Below, piece by piece: positions 1 through 7,526 of a stretch of 46,917 bases of DNA. Every line of letters begins with the position of its first letter. Position 1 is the stretch's first letter. Position numbers and translations under genes: made by a program. This DNA is from Macrococcoides caseolyticum (GTDB taxonomy: Bacteria; Bacillota; Bacilli; Staphylococcales; Staphylococcaceae). The notes under the pieces were generated by a model, which was given only the letters and a program-made list of their open reading frames with translations, ran no database searches and was not told where the DNA came from. Location of the stretch: NCBI RefSeq assembly GCF_002902665.1, contig NZ_PPRM01000019.1:1-46917 (forward strand), written 5' to 3'.

Positions 1-104
1 TTATAATATAGTTTAACATAATTTGCTAAAATGGTATAAAATAGGTTTATTGTCATGTAGAAATATTATAAAAGGTAGAATAAAATTATAAAAGGTGAGA
101 GTAT

Positions 105-608
105 ATGAAAAAACATAGAGGACTTAAGAAAATATTTAAATCAACCTTGGATAATTATCATGAAAATTTTATTAAATATAATGGATATATAGAATTATAC
201 GTTCCGCAAATAGGTTTTATGAATGAAGATATCAATGGGAAAGAATATCAAATTATCAATGTTCTAATTGAAAATACTAAACATTCTATTCCAAAGGATG
301 CAAATTTTATGTATGTGATAGATGAACTAAATATTTTGGATAGTCATATAATTATAAGTGACGATAGTAATGATTTTAATTTAAACCTCAGGCAGGAAGC
401 TTCAGGAAAAATTCCTAATTATCTCAAACAAATAGAAAGTAAATTTGGTTTGAAGTTCACACGCATGGTTTCTATAACAGAAATGAACTTTGTAGATTAT
501 ACTAATTTAGATGAAAATGATAAATTTGATATACTTTATTACATAAGAAAAGACAAAGAAAAAGTAATATTTGTAACAAATGTATTGTGGACTTGGAGTA
601 GTATATGA
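105..608 (+). CDS. Hypothetical protein, 167 aa
   Basis: I do not recognise this protein. It is soluble-looking, acidic and Asn/Asp/Ile-rich, with no signal peptide or membrane segment. The ATG is preceded at good distance by AAAGGTGAGAG, so the start is well supported. The order of short hydrophobic strands (for example around residues 47-52, 63-72 and 149-157) suggests a mixed alpha/beta fold, but no motif stands out. It lies at the edge of the window, on the same strand as the CPCC-type gene 100 bp downstream and beside IS remnants. This places it in an accessory zone. Small orphan proteins in such zones of staphylococci are sometimes immunity proteins; that is only a possibility here. Confidence 0.6.
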   Translation: MKKHRGLKKIFKSTLDNYHENFIKYNGYIELYVPQIGFMNEDINGKEYQIINVLIENTKHSIPKDANFMYVIDELNILDSHIIISDDSNDFNLNLRQEASGKIPNYLKQIESKFGLKFTRMVSITEMNFVDYTNLDENDKFDILYYIRKDKEKVIFVTNVLWTWSSI

Positions 609-709
609 AAAGAAGCATAGAACATATAAAACTTCATTAACATCTTGCATTTGTTTACTTGAAAAATAATAGGGTTATTTTATATTTTAATAAACAGTAG
701 GTGAATAAT

Positions 710-1060
710 ATGAATATATTTACTTGTTGTGTTTGTGGTTACCTAGATTTAGATGAAACTCCATATTACGAAGACTTTGCGGGTAGCAATGTCATATGTG
801 CTTGTTGTGGTTTTGAATATGGTGTTGATGATTATGATAATCCAAGCATTAACTATGAGGCTTTAAATGATAAAGAAGCTGTAGAAAAGTCACACCAATT
901 ATGGAGAGCAGAATGGATTAAAAATGGATGTAAGGTTTTTGATCCTACAGTATACAGCCCTATAGATATTAAAGACGGAAAGTTAGAAAAAAGAAAAGTT
1001 ATAGAACAGTTTAAAAATATAAACTATAATTTTGATGATAATCCACATAAAAGAAGTTAA
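710..1060 (+). CDS. Cysteine-rich CPCC-type small protein
   Basis: A 116-residue protein with two paired-cysteine knuckles near the N-terminus: CCVCGY (residues 6-11 or so) and CACCGFEYG about 25 residues later. This resembles the Pfam Cys_rich_CPCC family (PF14206), whose members have two CxxC-like pairs and are presumed metal-binding; their function is not established. The C-terminal half carries a charged, Trp-containing helix (LWRAEWIKNG). I chose the ATG at 710 over the in-frame GTG at 701, because the GTG sits inside the Shine-Dalgarno sequence AGTAGGTG that serves the ATG. The gene is co-directional with the orphan gene upstream. The family assignment rests on the cysteine pattern only. 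Confidence 0.6.
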   Translation: MNIFTCCVCGYLDLDETPYYEDFAGSNVICACCGFEYGVDDYDNPSINYEALNDKEAVEKSHQLWRAEWIKNGCKVFDPTVYSPIDIKDGKLEKRKVIEQFKNINYNFDDNPHKRS

Positions 1061-1242
1061 TTATGAAATTTCAACAGTTTCATCATTGCTTCTGCAACAG
1101 CGTTATCATATGGACAGTCTTTAGTATTTAATGAACGCTTGATTTCAAAAGTCTTTAAAAAATCTACGTGTCGTAAGATCGCATAACTAATAAAGAAACA
1201 GACATCTTCATTAACGAACATGTCTATTTCTCTTGATGTCAC
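1057..1242 (-). pseudogene. IS3-family transposase remnant (DDE segment)
   Basis: Residues about 31-58 of this minus-strand frame read like the third catalytic block of IS3-family OrfB transposases: a basic/Ser stretch, then CPYDNAVAEAMMKLLK, where DNA..E is the hallmark around the catalytic Glu. The similarity stops abruptly after LLK, where the family continues with TEF, and the residues before position 30 do not look like transposase. It is therefore a fragment of roughly 85 bp (about 1069-1152) inside an open frame and not a functional gene. It overlaps the end of the CPCC-type gene by a few bases on the opposite strand. Confidence 0.55.
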
Positions 1243-1304
1243 TAGGAGAAATAGATATAACTAACAAATATCAGTAAAATATGTTGCATTGATGCCTTGC
1301 ATTG

Positions 1305-1335
1305 AAGGAACTTATCTGAAGATAAGTTCCTTTTT
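1305..1335. terminator. Hairpin terminator
   Basis: Perfect 12-bp stem AAGGAACTTATC / GATAAGTTCCTT with a TGAA loop, followed on the plus strand by a T run. It is the first good terminator downstream of the gene ending at 1060. Confidence 0.7.
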
Positions 1336-1336
1336 A

Positions 1337-1561
1337 ATTAAAGTTTTTTCAAACACTCACGTGCTTTTACCGAATTTATATAATTTTTAACTACTTAGAC
1401 TAGCACCGAAGTTTCACTACCAGTGAAAGATCCAACTGGTGTTCAACTAGAAAAAGTAATACAAGGGTAAACGCTACAATTTCACTAAGTTCCATTGCCC
1501 TTGTATTATTTTTCGCTCAGTGCTATTTCTAAACCGTAAAAATTGAAATAGCAACAGTTTC
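1337..1561. other. Gene-free decayed stretch with two inverted repeats
   Basis: No open frame is convincing here. There is a short perfect inverted repeat TTTCACT/AGTGAAA at 1412-1428. A longer one has arms AATACAAGGG (1458-1467) and CCCTTGTATT (1498-1507); it is flanked by A and T runs, so it could terminate transcription on either strand. The stretch lies between two transposase fragments and probably includes non-coding ends of old insertion sequences, but I cannot define IS ends. Confidence 0.4.
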
Positions 1562-1669
1562 TTAGACACTTTTCATGTGTAAATTTTTAAACGCCACTGA
1601 TGTTAAATACTATAATGAAGAATGTGGTCTAAAATTGTTGTACCAATTCACATAATCAAATTTTAAATG
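1562..1669 (-). pseudogene. IS3-family transposase remnant (C-terminus)
   Basis: The minus strand from 1669 down to a TAA at 1562-1564 encodes a piece typical of the OrfB C-terminus of IS3-family elements: KFDYVNWYNNFRPHSSL, an in-frame TAG, then YLTSVAFKNLHMKSV and stop. DYVNWYN..R.HSSL is a family hallmark just before the end of the transposase. Upstream the frame is broken by further stops and a likely frameshift. Together with the fragment at 1057-1242 this shows decayed insertion elements. The two pieces are in the wrong relative order to be one simple copy. Confidence 0.65.
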
Positions 1670-1821
1670 TTTTTAATACTTCATCTATCAATTTGTTCTA
1701 AATTATGATTAAATTTAATGAAACTTTATAATTAAAAATAGTTAATCTAATATGATTAGTTATTTTTTGTTCTTATTTAACTTGTATACTTTGAGTATAC
1801 CGCAATAATTCATAAAAAGTA

Positions 1822-1850
1822 TTTACTTACAATCATATTTGAAGTATCTT
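1822..1850 (+). promoter_or_regulatory. Putative sigma-A promoter, copy 1 of duplicated unit
   Basis: TTTACT, a 17-base spacer, then TATCTT. The element and the next bases (TTTGAAGTATCTT.CAAATATA) recur upstream of the intact paralogue at 2494-2522, so the promoter was duplicated with the gene. Confidence 0.45.
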
Positions 1851-1884
1851 ACAAATATAAATAACTAGAATGGGGTATTCACTA

Positions 1885-2105
1885 ATGAAGATTAATATCA
1901 TATATATTTGTTGTAGTACCATAATTATTTTAGCGATTATATTAAAAGTTTTTTTGATGTTTCTTCGAATATCGTTCTTCCTGCTATGATGATGTCTTGG
2001 GCTATACTCATATTATTATCAGAAAGCTTTAAAAAGAAGAGCAAAATAATATTAGTTTCAATACTGCTATTAATGTCTGCAATAATAATAATAAAAGGAC
2101 TGTAA
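1885..2105 (+). pseudogene. Small membrane protein, frameshifted copy
   Basis: This is a decayed or frameshifted paralogue of the intact gene at 2560-2781. It has an ATG and a Shine-Dalgarno (ATGGGG at 1870-1875). Translation starts like the paralogue (MKINIIYICC...), but the frame is lost at a T run near 1949-1955. One extra base there would restore it: the next frame continues SSNIVLPAMMMSWAILILL and ends KGL like the intact copy. So a single-base deletion in a homopolymer explains the defect. It could be a true mutation, phase variation or an assembly error. The stop codon lies inside the terminator stem. Confidence 0.7.
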
Positions 2106-2126
2106 ATTGACTCACAGTCCTTTTAT
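2093..2126 (+). terminator. Terminator overlapping stop codon
   Basis: AAAAGGACTGT (2093-2103) pairs with ACAGTCCTTTT (2114-2124), with T-rich sequence after it. The stem includes the last codons and the stop codon of the frameshifted gene. Confidence 0.7.
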
Positions 2127-2231
2127 ATTTATATATTATTTGTAAAAATAAAATCCGGTAATTGAACCATCAGCTTACAAAAGATGTTCATTGTGATTAG
2201 CTTTTTCTTTTTGTTCAATTTTGTCTAATAA

Positions 2232-2466
2232 GTGTACACGCTAAATGAACAACAACGCTTGTTAAGTCAACAAACAGTCGTTGCAATTGCAAAGTAATGA
2301 TAAGATCAAAGCACTCGAAGTTGAATTAAAAGAAGTGAAAGAAGATAGTGAACACAATACAACTAGTATGAATGTTGATAGTGATAATAAAACAGGAAGT
2401 TTTTATACTGACTTAAGAGAAGATAAAAAACAATCGTCTTTATTGAAAAAACTATTTAAATTTTAA
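2232..2466 (+). pseudogene. Broken C-terminal fragment of a coiled-coil (DUF536-like) protein
   Basis: Two frames together encode a charged coiled coil: VYTLNEQQRLLSQQTVVAIA (2232-2291), then after a 1-base shift SNDKIKALEVELKEVKEDSE. It ends in a basic tail, KKQSSLLKKLFKF, with TAA at 2464-2466. The NEQQRLL..Q pattern, the heptads and the short basic/aromatic end resemble the C-terminal part of DUF536-type proteins that accompany staphylococcal plasmid replication genes. There is no start region, no Shine-Dalgarno sequence and no N-terminal DNA-binding domain. The family label is a resemblance from memory. Confidence 0.4.
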
Positions 2467-2493
2467 AATATTCTTAAAATTCAATAAAAACTA

Positions 2494-2522
2494 TTTACAT
2501 CAAACAAAATTTGAAGTATCTT
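2494..2522 (+). promoter_or_regulatory. Putative sigma-A promoter, copy 2 of duplicated unit
   Basis: TTTACA, a 17-base spacer, then TATCTT. It is nearly identical in arrangement and flanks to the element at 1822-1850. Confidence 0.45.
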
Positions 2523-2559
2523 GCAAATATACTAAAAATATAGAGTGAGGTATTTAGAA

Positions 2560-2781
2560 ATGAAAAATAATATTATATATGTTTGTTGCACTATCGTATT
2601 TATTTTAGCTATTGTATGCAAAGTTTATTTTAATGCATCATTAAATATTGTTCTTCCTGTTATAATGATAGCTTGGTCAATATTAATAGCTATTTCAGAA
2701 CATTTCACAAAGAAAAGTAAAATAATACTAATATTAATGTTGTTATTGATGTCGGTATCGATATTAGTAAAAGGTCTATAG
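2560..2781 (+). CDS. Small three-helix membrane protein, 73 aa
   Basis: The protein is almost wholly hydrophobic. It has an N-terminal helix (about residues 4-24, with Cys-Cys at 9-10), a second (about 29-46, containing NIVLPVIMIAW) and a third (about 54-70), with a short basic loop (TKKSK) between the second and third. The ATG at 2560 follows GTGAGG at a 9-base distance; the in-frame GTG at 2545 is that Shine-Dalgarno sequence itself. The gene forms a self-contained unit with its own promoter and a terminator overlapping its stop codon. It has a frameshifted paralogue 0.5 kb upstream in the same orientation. I do not recognise the family and propose no function. Confidence 0.6.
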   Translation: MKNNIIYVCCTIVFILAIVCKVYFNASLNIVLPVIMIAWSILIAISEHFTKKSKIILILMLLLMSVSILVKGL

Positions 2782-2803
2782 AAATATAACTATAGACCTT
2801 TAC
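2770..2803. terminator. Terminator overlapping stop codon
   Basis: A perfect 12-bp stem AAAGGTCTATAG / CTATAGACCTTT with an 8-base loop. The stop codon of the small membrane gene lies at the stem end. On the minus strand it is followed by TTTT, so it could also stop transcripts from the aspartokinase gene. Confidence 0.7.
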
Positions 2804-2840
2804 ACTTAATTGGAATCAGTTCCTCTATATATGCGCTTTG

Positions 2841-4187
2841 TTAATGCGTAAAATATGCCTCATATGCGGCAAGTACCGCTTGGTCTGCATCTTTCTCCTC
2901 GATACCAAACATCATACTAATTTCTGATGAGCCTTGATTGATCATCTTTAAATTGATATTGTGAGCTTTAAATGCCTCTGTTGCTTTATTAGCGGTACCT
3001 ACAAGTGTTTTCATACCTAGACCTACAACCATCAGTATTGCGATATTCTTTTCTATTGAAAGAGCGTCTACTTTTAATTCCTGTTCTATTTTTTCTAGTA
3101 ACTTTACTTCCTTTCCTTCAAGCTGATGGGCGCGTAATATAACACTAATATCATCGATTCCAGAAGGCATGTGTTCATATGAAATATTCATATCTTCTAG
3201 AATTGATAAGAGACGACGTGTAAATCCAATTTCTCTGTTCATCAAATATTTCTTCATATTAATACTAGCAAACCCTGTATCACAGCTTACACCAACGACA
3301 CCTGTAGATTGTCTTGTATTCGTAATAAGTGTTCCTGGATGATCTGGATCGTTCGTATTCTTGATGTTTACAAGTATTTGAGAACGATAGACAGGAAGTA
3401 ATGCCTCATCGTGAAACACACTGAAACCAGCATAGGAGAGTTCTCGCATTTCTTCATATGTCAACTGTATAACTGAAGCAGGATGATCAACGATATTGGG
3501 ATCTGCTGAGAAAATACCTGATACATCTGTAAAATTCTCATAGACATCACTGCTTACACTGCTGGCGATAATTGCTCCTGTAATATCACTGCCTCCACGA
3601 GAGAAGGTGTTGATATCTCCATTCTCATTAACACCAAAAAATCCAGGAATGATTACTTTGCCTTCAGTATGAGCGAGATTATTTTTTATTTTTTCATAGC
3701 TTTCTTCTAATACGATGGCATTAGAGGGTTCATCACTGACGATAAGCCCAATATCTCCTGGAGATAAATAAGTCGTCATTATTCCTAGTTCGTTGTTGCA
3801 TCTTGCTATAAGCTGCGCGTTGAAATCTTCTCCGCAGCTCTTCAAAGCATCTGTCAGTCGCTCGGACTGATTTTGATAGCGCACAATATAGTCATTGAGC
3901 TGAGTACGGAAAGTCTCGATTAATGAGTGACGTATGTTCAGATCTCGTTCTATTTGTAGAAATCGTTCAAGTATTTGTGCGATGAGCTCCTGATAATCTT
4001 TTCTATATGTAACAGTTTCTACCAGAGCAATAAGCAAATCTGTAACTTTAACATCCTTATTGTGACGTTTTCCAGGTGCAGATACGACAATGTATTTTCT
4101 GGTTGCGTCATTATTAATAATATTCAGTATTTTTTTAATCTGTTTAGCATCAGCGACACTTGAACCGCCGAATTTACAAACTTTCAT
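2841..4187 (-). CDS. Aspartate kinase (monofunctional)
   Basis: Catalyses ATP-dependent phosphorylation of aspartate, the first step to threonine, methionine and lysine. The N-terminus carries the kinase signature KFGGSSV; FSRGGSDITGA marks the substrate site, and residues about 305-448 form tandem ACT domains expected to bind effector amino acids. At 448 residues it fits the YclM/aspartokinase III type found with threonine genes in bacilli and staphylococci. I prefer the ATG at 4187 (MKVCKFGG) because family members start at this point; an ATG four codons upstream (4199) is possible, and neither has a strong Shine-Dalgarno sequence. The gene is divergent from hom and shares a 130-bp control region with it, so the two are probably co-regulated. 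Which amino acid inhibits the enzyme cannot be told from sequence. Confidence 0.9.
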   Translation of the reverse strand: MKVCKFGGSSVADAKQIKKILNIINNDATRKYIVVSAPGKRHNKDVKVTDLLIALVETVTYRKDYQELIAQILERFLQIERDLNIRHSLIETFRTQLNDYIVRYQNQSERLTDALKSCGEDFNAQLIARCNNELGIMTTYLSPGDIGLIVSDEPSNAIVLEESYEKIKNNLAHTEGKVIIPGFFGVNENGDINTFSRGGSDITGAIIASSVSSDVYENFTDVSGIFSADPNIVDHPASVIQLTYEEMRELSYAGFSVFHDEALLPVYRSQILVNIKNTNDPDHPGTLITNTRQSTGVVGVSCDTGFASINMKKYLMNREIGFTRRLLSILEDMNISYEHMPSGIDDISVILRAHQLEGKEVKLLEKIEQELKVDALSIEKNIAILMVVGLGMKTLVGTANKATEAFKAHNINLKMINQGSSEISMMFGIEEKDADQAVLAAYEAYFTH

Positions 4188-4226
4188 GAAATCACTCATT
4201 TCGCTTAATGTTATTGTTATTTTATC

Positions 4227-4275
4227 TTTACATTGCTGTTGTTTTAGTTATACTATATTTATGAATCCTTTTCAA
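4227..4275. promoter_or_regulatory. Overlapping divergent promoters for hom and aspartate kinase
   Basis: Plus strand (hom): TTTACA at 4227-4232, a 16-base spacer, TATACT at 4249-4254. Minus strand (aspartokinase): TTGAAA (complement of 4270-4275), a 17-base spacer, TATAAC (complement of 4247-4252). The two -10 elements lie on the same bases, so the promoters should compete for polymerase. Confidence 0.55.
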
Positions 4276-4291
4276 GAATACATTTGTATTC
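4276..4291. promoter_or_regulatory. Candidate operator, GAATAC-4-GTATTC palindrome
   Basis: A perfect inverted repeat with 6-bp arms and a 4-base centre (ATTT). It touches the upstream edge of the aspartokinase -35 and lies about 15-30 bases downstream of the expected hom start point. One bound repressor could affect both genes. It does not match the CodY consensus, and I do not know the cognate regulator. Confidence 0.4.
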
Positions 4292-4320
4292 TCAGTAAAT
4301 ACATAATCAGGAGTGAGATA

Positions 4321-5535
4321 ATGAAACAAATTAATATTGCATTATTAGGTCTAGGAACGGTGGGTACAGGTGTCGTCCAGATCCTTAAGGAGAACCATGA
4401 ACAGATAAAAGAGAAGTTGAATACCGATATTCGAATTACATGGATACTTGTTTCTGATGTAACAAAGTCAAGAAGTATCGAGACCGCACATTATCAACTC
4501 ACTGATGATATAGAAGATATCAAAAATGATGCTACGATAGATATGTATGTTGAAGTAATGGGTGGAATAAAAAATACGAAAGAGATATTACTCTATGCAT
4601 TGAATCAGAAGAAGCATGTAATTACAGCTAATAAAGATCTGCTTGCAGAGCATCTAGAAGAGATGGAGCAAGCGGCACATAATAACGGTGTCTCTTTAAA
4701 ATATGAAGCCAGTATCGCTGGAGGTATTCCTGTGGTGAATGCCTTGAATTATGGTTTGAACGCGAACGGTATCGGCAAGTTTATGGGAATATTCAACGGA
4801 ACGTCTAATTTTATATTGAGTAAGATGACACATGAAAGACAATCTTATGAAGAAGCATTACGAGTTGCTACAGAATTAGGTTTTGCTGAAGCAGATCCTA
4901 CAGCAGATGTAGAGGGTATAGATGCTGCCAGAAAAGTAACTATTATGAGCTATCTTGCCTTTAATCAATTCAGAAAACTTGAGGATTGCCGATATACAGG
5001 GATTAGAGAAGTGAAGTTATCGCATATCGATATTGCCAAAGCTTTTGGATATCGCATTAAATTGATTGGTAGTGGTGTCATGAATGGTGATGATGTATCG
5101 CTATGTGTAGAACCGATGTGTATTCCATCTGATCATCAGTTATCGCATGTCGAATACGAATATAATGCAATTTACATTGTTGGAAATGCTGTTGGAGATA
5201 CAATGTATTACGGTAAAGGAGCCGGTAGTCTTGCAACTGGAAGTGCTGTTGTCAGTGATATCCTGAACGTAATAGAACTCATAGGGACAGAACTTCACAA
5301 CTTGCCGCTGCATCTTGAAATTAAGCAGGAGACGCGTGAACAGCCTTCTTGTTTACTTTTGATTATCGATTTGTATGCAGATAGTAATATTGAAGCAATA
5401 CTGAATGAAATTTCAGTTGAAAGACATATTGTAAGGGATGGCATGCTTGCAATTGAAACAGACCGAGAAGTAAATTATGAATATCTAGAAGAACAGCAAT
5501 TAAACTATAAAACTTATAGAATTGAAGGTGTATAG
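4321..5535 (+). CDS. hom: Homoserine dehydrogenase
   Basis: Reduces aspartate semialdehyde to homoserine with NAD(P)H. The Rossmann motif [10 protein letters not shown] is at residues 10-19, and the catalytic domain shows [26 protein letters not shown] and [14 protein letters not shown]. The last 75 residues or so form a short ACT-like effector domain, as in Bacillus and Staphylococcus enzymes. The ATG at 4321 has AGGAGTGAGA at the right distance; an open frame extends far upstream, but it crosses the promoter and is not used. The protein is 404 residues, slightly shorter than the 420-430 usual for relatives. It leads the hom-thrC-thrB operon, with one base between its stop and the thrC start. 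Confidence 0.95.
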   Translation: MKQINIALLGLGTVGTGVVQILKENHEQIKEKLNTDIRITWILVSDVTKSRSIETAHYQLTDDIEDIKNDATIDMYVEVMGGIKNTKEILLYALNQKKHVITANKDLLAEHLEEMEQAAHNNGVSLKYEASIAGGIPVVNALNYGLNANGIGKFMGIFNGTSNFILSKMTHERQSYEEALRVATELGFAEADPTADVEGIDAARKVTIMSYLAFNQFRKLEDCRYTGIREVKLSHIDIAKAFGYRIKLIGSGVMNGDDVSLCVEPMCIPSDHQLSHVEYEYNAIYIVGNAVGDTMYYGKGAGSLATGSAVVSDILNVIELIGTELHNLPLHLEIKQETREQPSCLLLIIDLYADSNIEAILNEISVERHIVRDGMLAIETDREVNYEYLEEQQLNYKTYRIEGV

Positions 5536-5536
5536 A

Positions 5537-6598
5537 ATGAACAGATGGTCAGGGTTAATCGTAGAATATAAGCATTTTTTACCCGTAAGTGAGGCAACAC
5601 CGAAACTCACATTAAATGAAGGTGGTACGCCATTGATACATTGTGCTCATCTTTCAGAGGTTCTTGAAAATGAAGTATATGTGAAATATGAAGGTGCGAA
5701 TCCTACAGGTTCATTTAAAGACCGCGGTATGGTAATGGCTGTAGCAAAAGCTAAAGAAGAGGGGAAAGAAATTGTCATTTGCGCTTCTACGGGAAACACT
5801 TCAGCTTCAGCAGCTGCCTATGCTGCAAGAGCCGGAATGAAAACGATTGTAGTTATTCCGGAAGGGAAGATTGCTATGGGTAAATTGGCTCAGGCAATCG
5901 TTTATGGAGCTGATATCGTTTCTATCGAAGGTAACTTTGATGAAGCATTGAAGATTGTAAGACATGTTGCAGAAAAACGTGATGATATCGCACTAGTAAA
6001 CTCCGTTAATCCATATCGACTAGAAGGTCAGAAGACAGCTGCTTTTGAAGTAATTGAACAGCTTGGACAAGTTCCAGACGTGTTAGCGATTCCTGTTGGA
6101 AATGCTGGTAATATTTCGGCATACTGGAAGGGGTTTAAAGAATATGATGCAAATCATAACGTTGGTTTACCAAAAATGTATGGTTTCCAGGCAGAAGGTG
6201 CTGCACCGATTGTAAAAGGACGTATTATCGAGCAGCCAGAAACGATTGCTACTGCGATTCGTATCGGAAATCCAGCAAGCTGGAGGCTCGCAGAAGCAGC
6301 ACGCGATGAATCGGAAGGCATGATAGGTGCTGTAACAGATGATGAGATACTAGAAGCATATGATTTAATTGCAAAGAAAGAAGGTATCTTTGCTGAACCA
6401 GGCAGCAATGCAAGTATCGCTGGTCTGTTAAAGTTAAAACGTGAAGGTCGGCTGTCAAAGGGGCAGACGATTGTTGCAGTATTAACGGGAAATGGGCTTA
6501 AAGACCCGCAGACGGCGATTGATTCAATTGAAATCCAGCCTGCTGTACTGAAGAACGATGAATCAGCGATTATTAGATACATTGAGGAGCGAGTATAA
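5537..6598 (+). CDS. thrC: Threonine synthase
   Basis: A PLP enzyme that converts O-phosphohomoserine to threonine, the last pathway step. The PLP lysine is K61 in PTGSFKDRG. Other family blocks are [17 protein letters not shown], the glycine-rich phosphate loop [14 protein letters not shown] and the C-terminal LTGNGLKDP. At 353 residues it is the short type common in Firmicutes. The ATG at 5537 follows GAAGGTG; five codons upstream a TTG extends the frame into hom and is unlikely. Its stop overlaps the thrB start (TAATG), which indicates translational coupling. Confidence 0.95.
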   Translation: MNRWSGLIVEYKHFLPVSEATPKLTLNEGGTPLIHCAHLSEVLENEVYVKYEGANPTGSFKDRGMVMAVAKAKEEGKEIVICASTGNTSASAAAYAARAGMKTIVVIPEGKIAMGKLAQAIVYGADIVSIEGNFDEALKIVRHVAEKRDDIALVNSVNPYRLEGQKTAAFEVIEQLGQVPDVLAIPVGNAGNISAYWKGFKEYDANHNVGLPKMYGFQAEGAAPIVKGRIIEQPETIATAIRIGNPASWRLAEAARDESEGMIGAVTDDEILEAYDLIAKKEGIFAEPGSNASIAGLLKLKREGRLSKGQTIVAVLTGNGLKDPQTAIDSIEIQPAVLKNDESAIIRYIEERV

Positions 6599-7500
6599 TG
6601 CTATATATAAAAGTCCCAGCGTCAACATCAAATTTAGGGCCAGGATTTGATTCGATCGGTATGGCTGTAAACATCTATCTTGAACTTGAAGTAGAAGAAA
6701 GTGAAAACTGGGAAATTCAGCATCTCGGTGATGTACTATCTGAACTGGATGATAATGATGATCATTATATCAGAAAAATGTGTCGACTGTTTATGCAGCA
6801 GTTTAATCTAGAAGAAAAAAAGTTTAAAGTTATAATGTATTCTGATATCCCATTAGCGCGTGGCCTGGGAAGTAGTGGTTCAGCACTCATTGCAAGTCTT
6901 GAAATTATCAATCATTTCTATCAATTAAATTTAACGAGAGAAGAACGTATTCGTATACTCTCTCGAATTGAAGGACATCCAGATAATGTTGCACCGAGTA
7001 TTAAAGGTGGTATTGTTGCAGGATATTATAATAATGTAACCGATGAAACGGTAACATTAGATGTTCCTGTGATTAAGTGGCCGATCATGGTTGTAATTCC
7101 TAATTATGAACTGAAAACTGAAGCGTCAAGAAATGTCCTTCCGAATCACATATCGTTTGAAGATGCAGTGCGTGCAGGTGCAATAGGAAATATGCTTATA
7201 GCAGCACTATATTTTGAAGATTATAAGACAATGGGGAAGATGATGACTAGTGATCTTTATCACGAACAGTATCGTGCACACCTAGTGCCACATTATCAGA
7301 TGGTGAAAGATGTTATCACCGAGGACTGCTTTGCATTTTTAAGTGGGGCAGGGCCATCGATCTTTATTGTATCTCATCCTAAGCAATACGATGAAAATCG
7401 TTTCAATCTACTAAAGTTACCCGACTGTGACGTAAAAAGCATAGAACCCGATCATGAAGGTGTAATTACCTATGAAAAAGAAGGTCGTATGGTAAACTAA
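6598..7500 (+). CDS. thrB: Homoserine kinase
   Basis: A GHMP-family kinase that phosphorylates homoserine and supplies the ThrC substrate. The N-terminal VPASTSNLGPGFDSIG and the ATP-binding glycine/serine loop PLARGLGSSGSA (from residue 85) are both clear. LSGAGPSIF near residue 260 is the C-terminal GHMP motif. The length of 300 residues is typical. The start ATG overlaps the thrC stop codon. It is the third gene of the operon; the HAD phosphatase follows after 26 bases. Confidence 0.95.
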   Translation: MLYIKVPASTSNLGPGFDSIGMAVNIYLELEVEESENWEIQHLGDVLSELDDNDDHYIRKMCRLFMQQFNLEEKKFKVIMYSDIPLARGLGSSGSALIASLEIINHFYQLNLTREERIRILSRIEGHPDNVAPSIKGGIVAGYYNNVTDETVTLDVPVIKWPIMVVIPNYELKTEASRNVLPNHISFEDAVRAGAIGNMLIAALYFEDYKTMGKMMTSDLYHEQYRAHLVPHYQMVKDVITEDCFAFLSGAGPSIFIVSHPKQYDENRFNLLKLPDCDVKSIEPDHEGVITYEKEGRMVN

Positions 7501-7526
7501 TACTATCAATTTTTAGGAGTGAGAAA

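Noticed and set aside
2140-2231. Minus-strand coiled-coil-like segment (LLDKIEQKEKANH)
   Set aside because: Too short, without start or stop context; it may be another fragment of the same broken gene, but this cannot be supported.
4200-4320. Threonine T-box riboswitch or CodY site before hom
   Set aside because: No AGGGTGGNACCGCG core or specifier hairpin, and no sequence close to AATTTTCWGAAAATT in the gap.
6154-6582. Long open frame opposite thrC (142 aa), similar frames opposite parC, acnA and tkt
   Set aside because: Antisense shadows of strongly conserved genes; no ribosome site or family resemblance.
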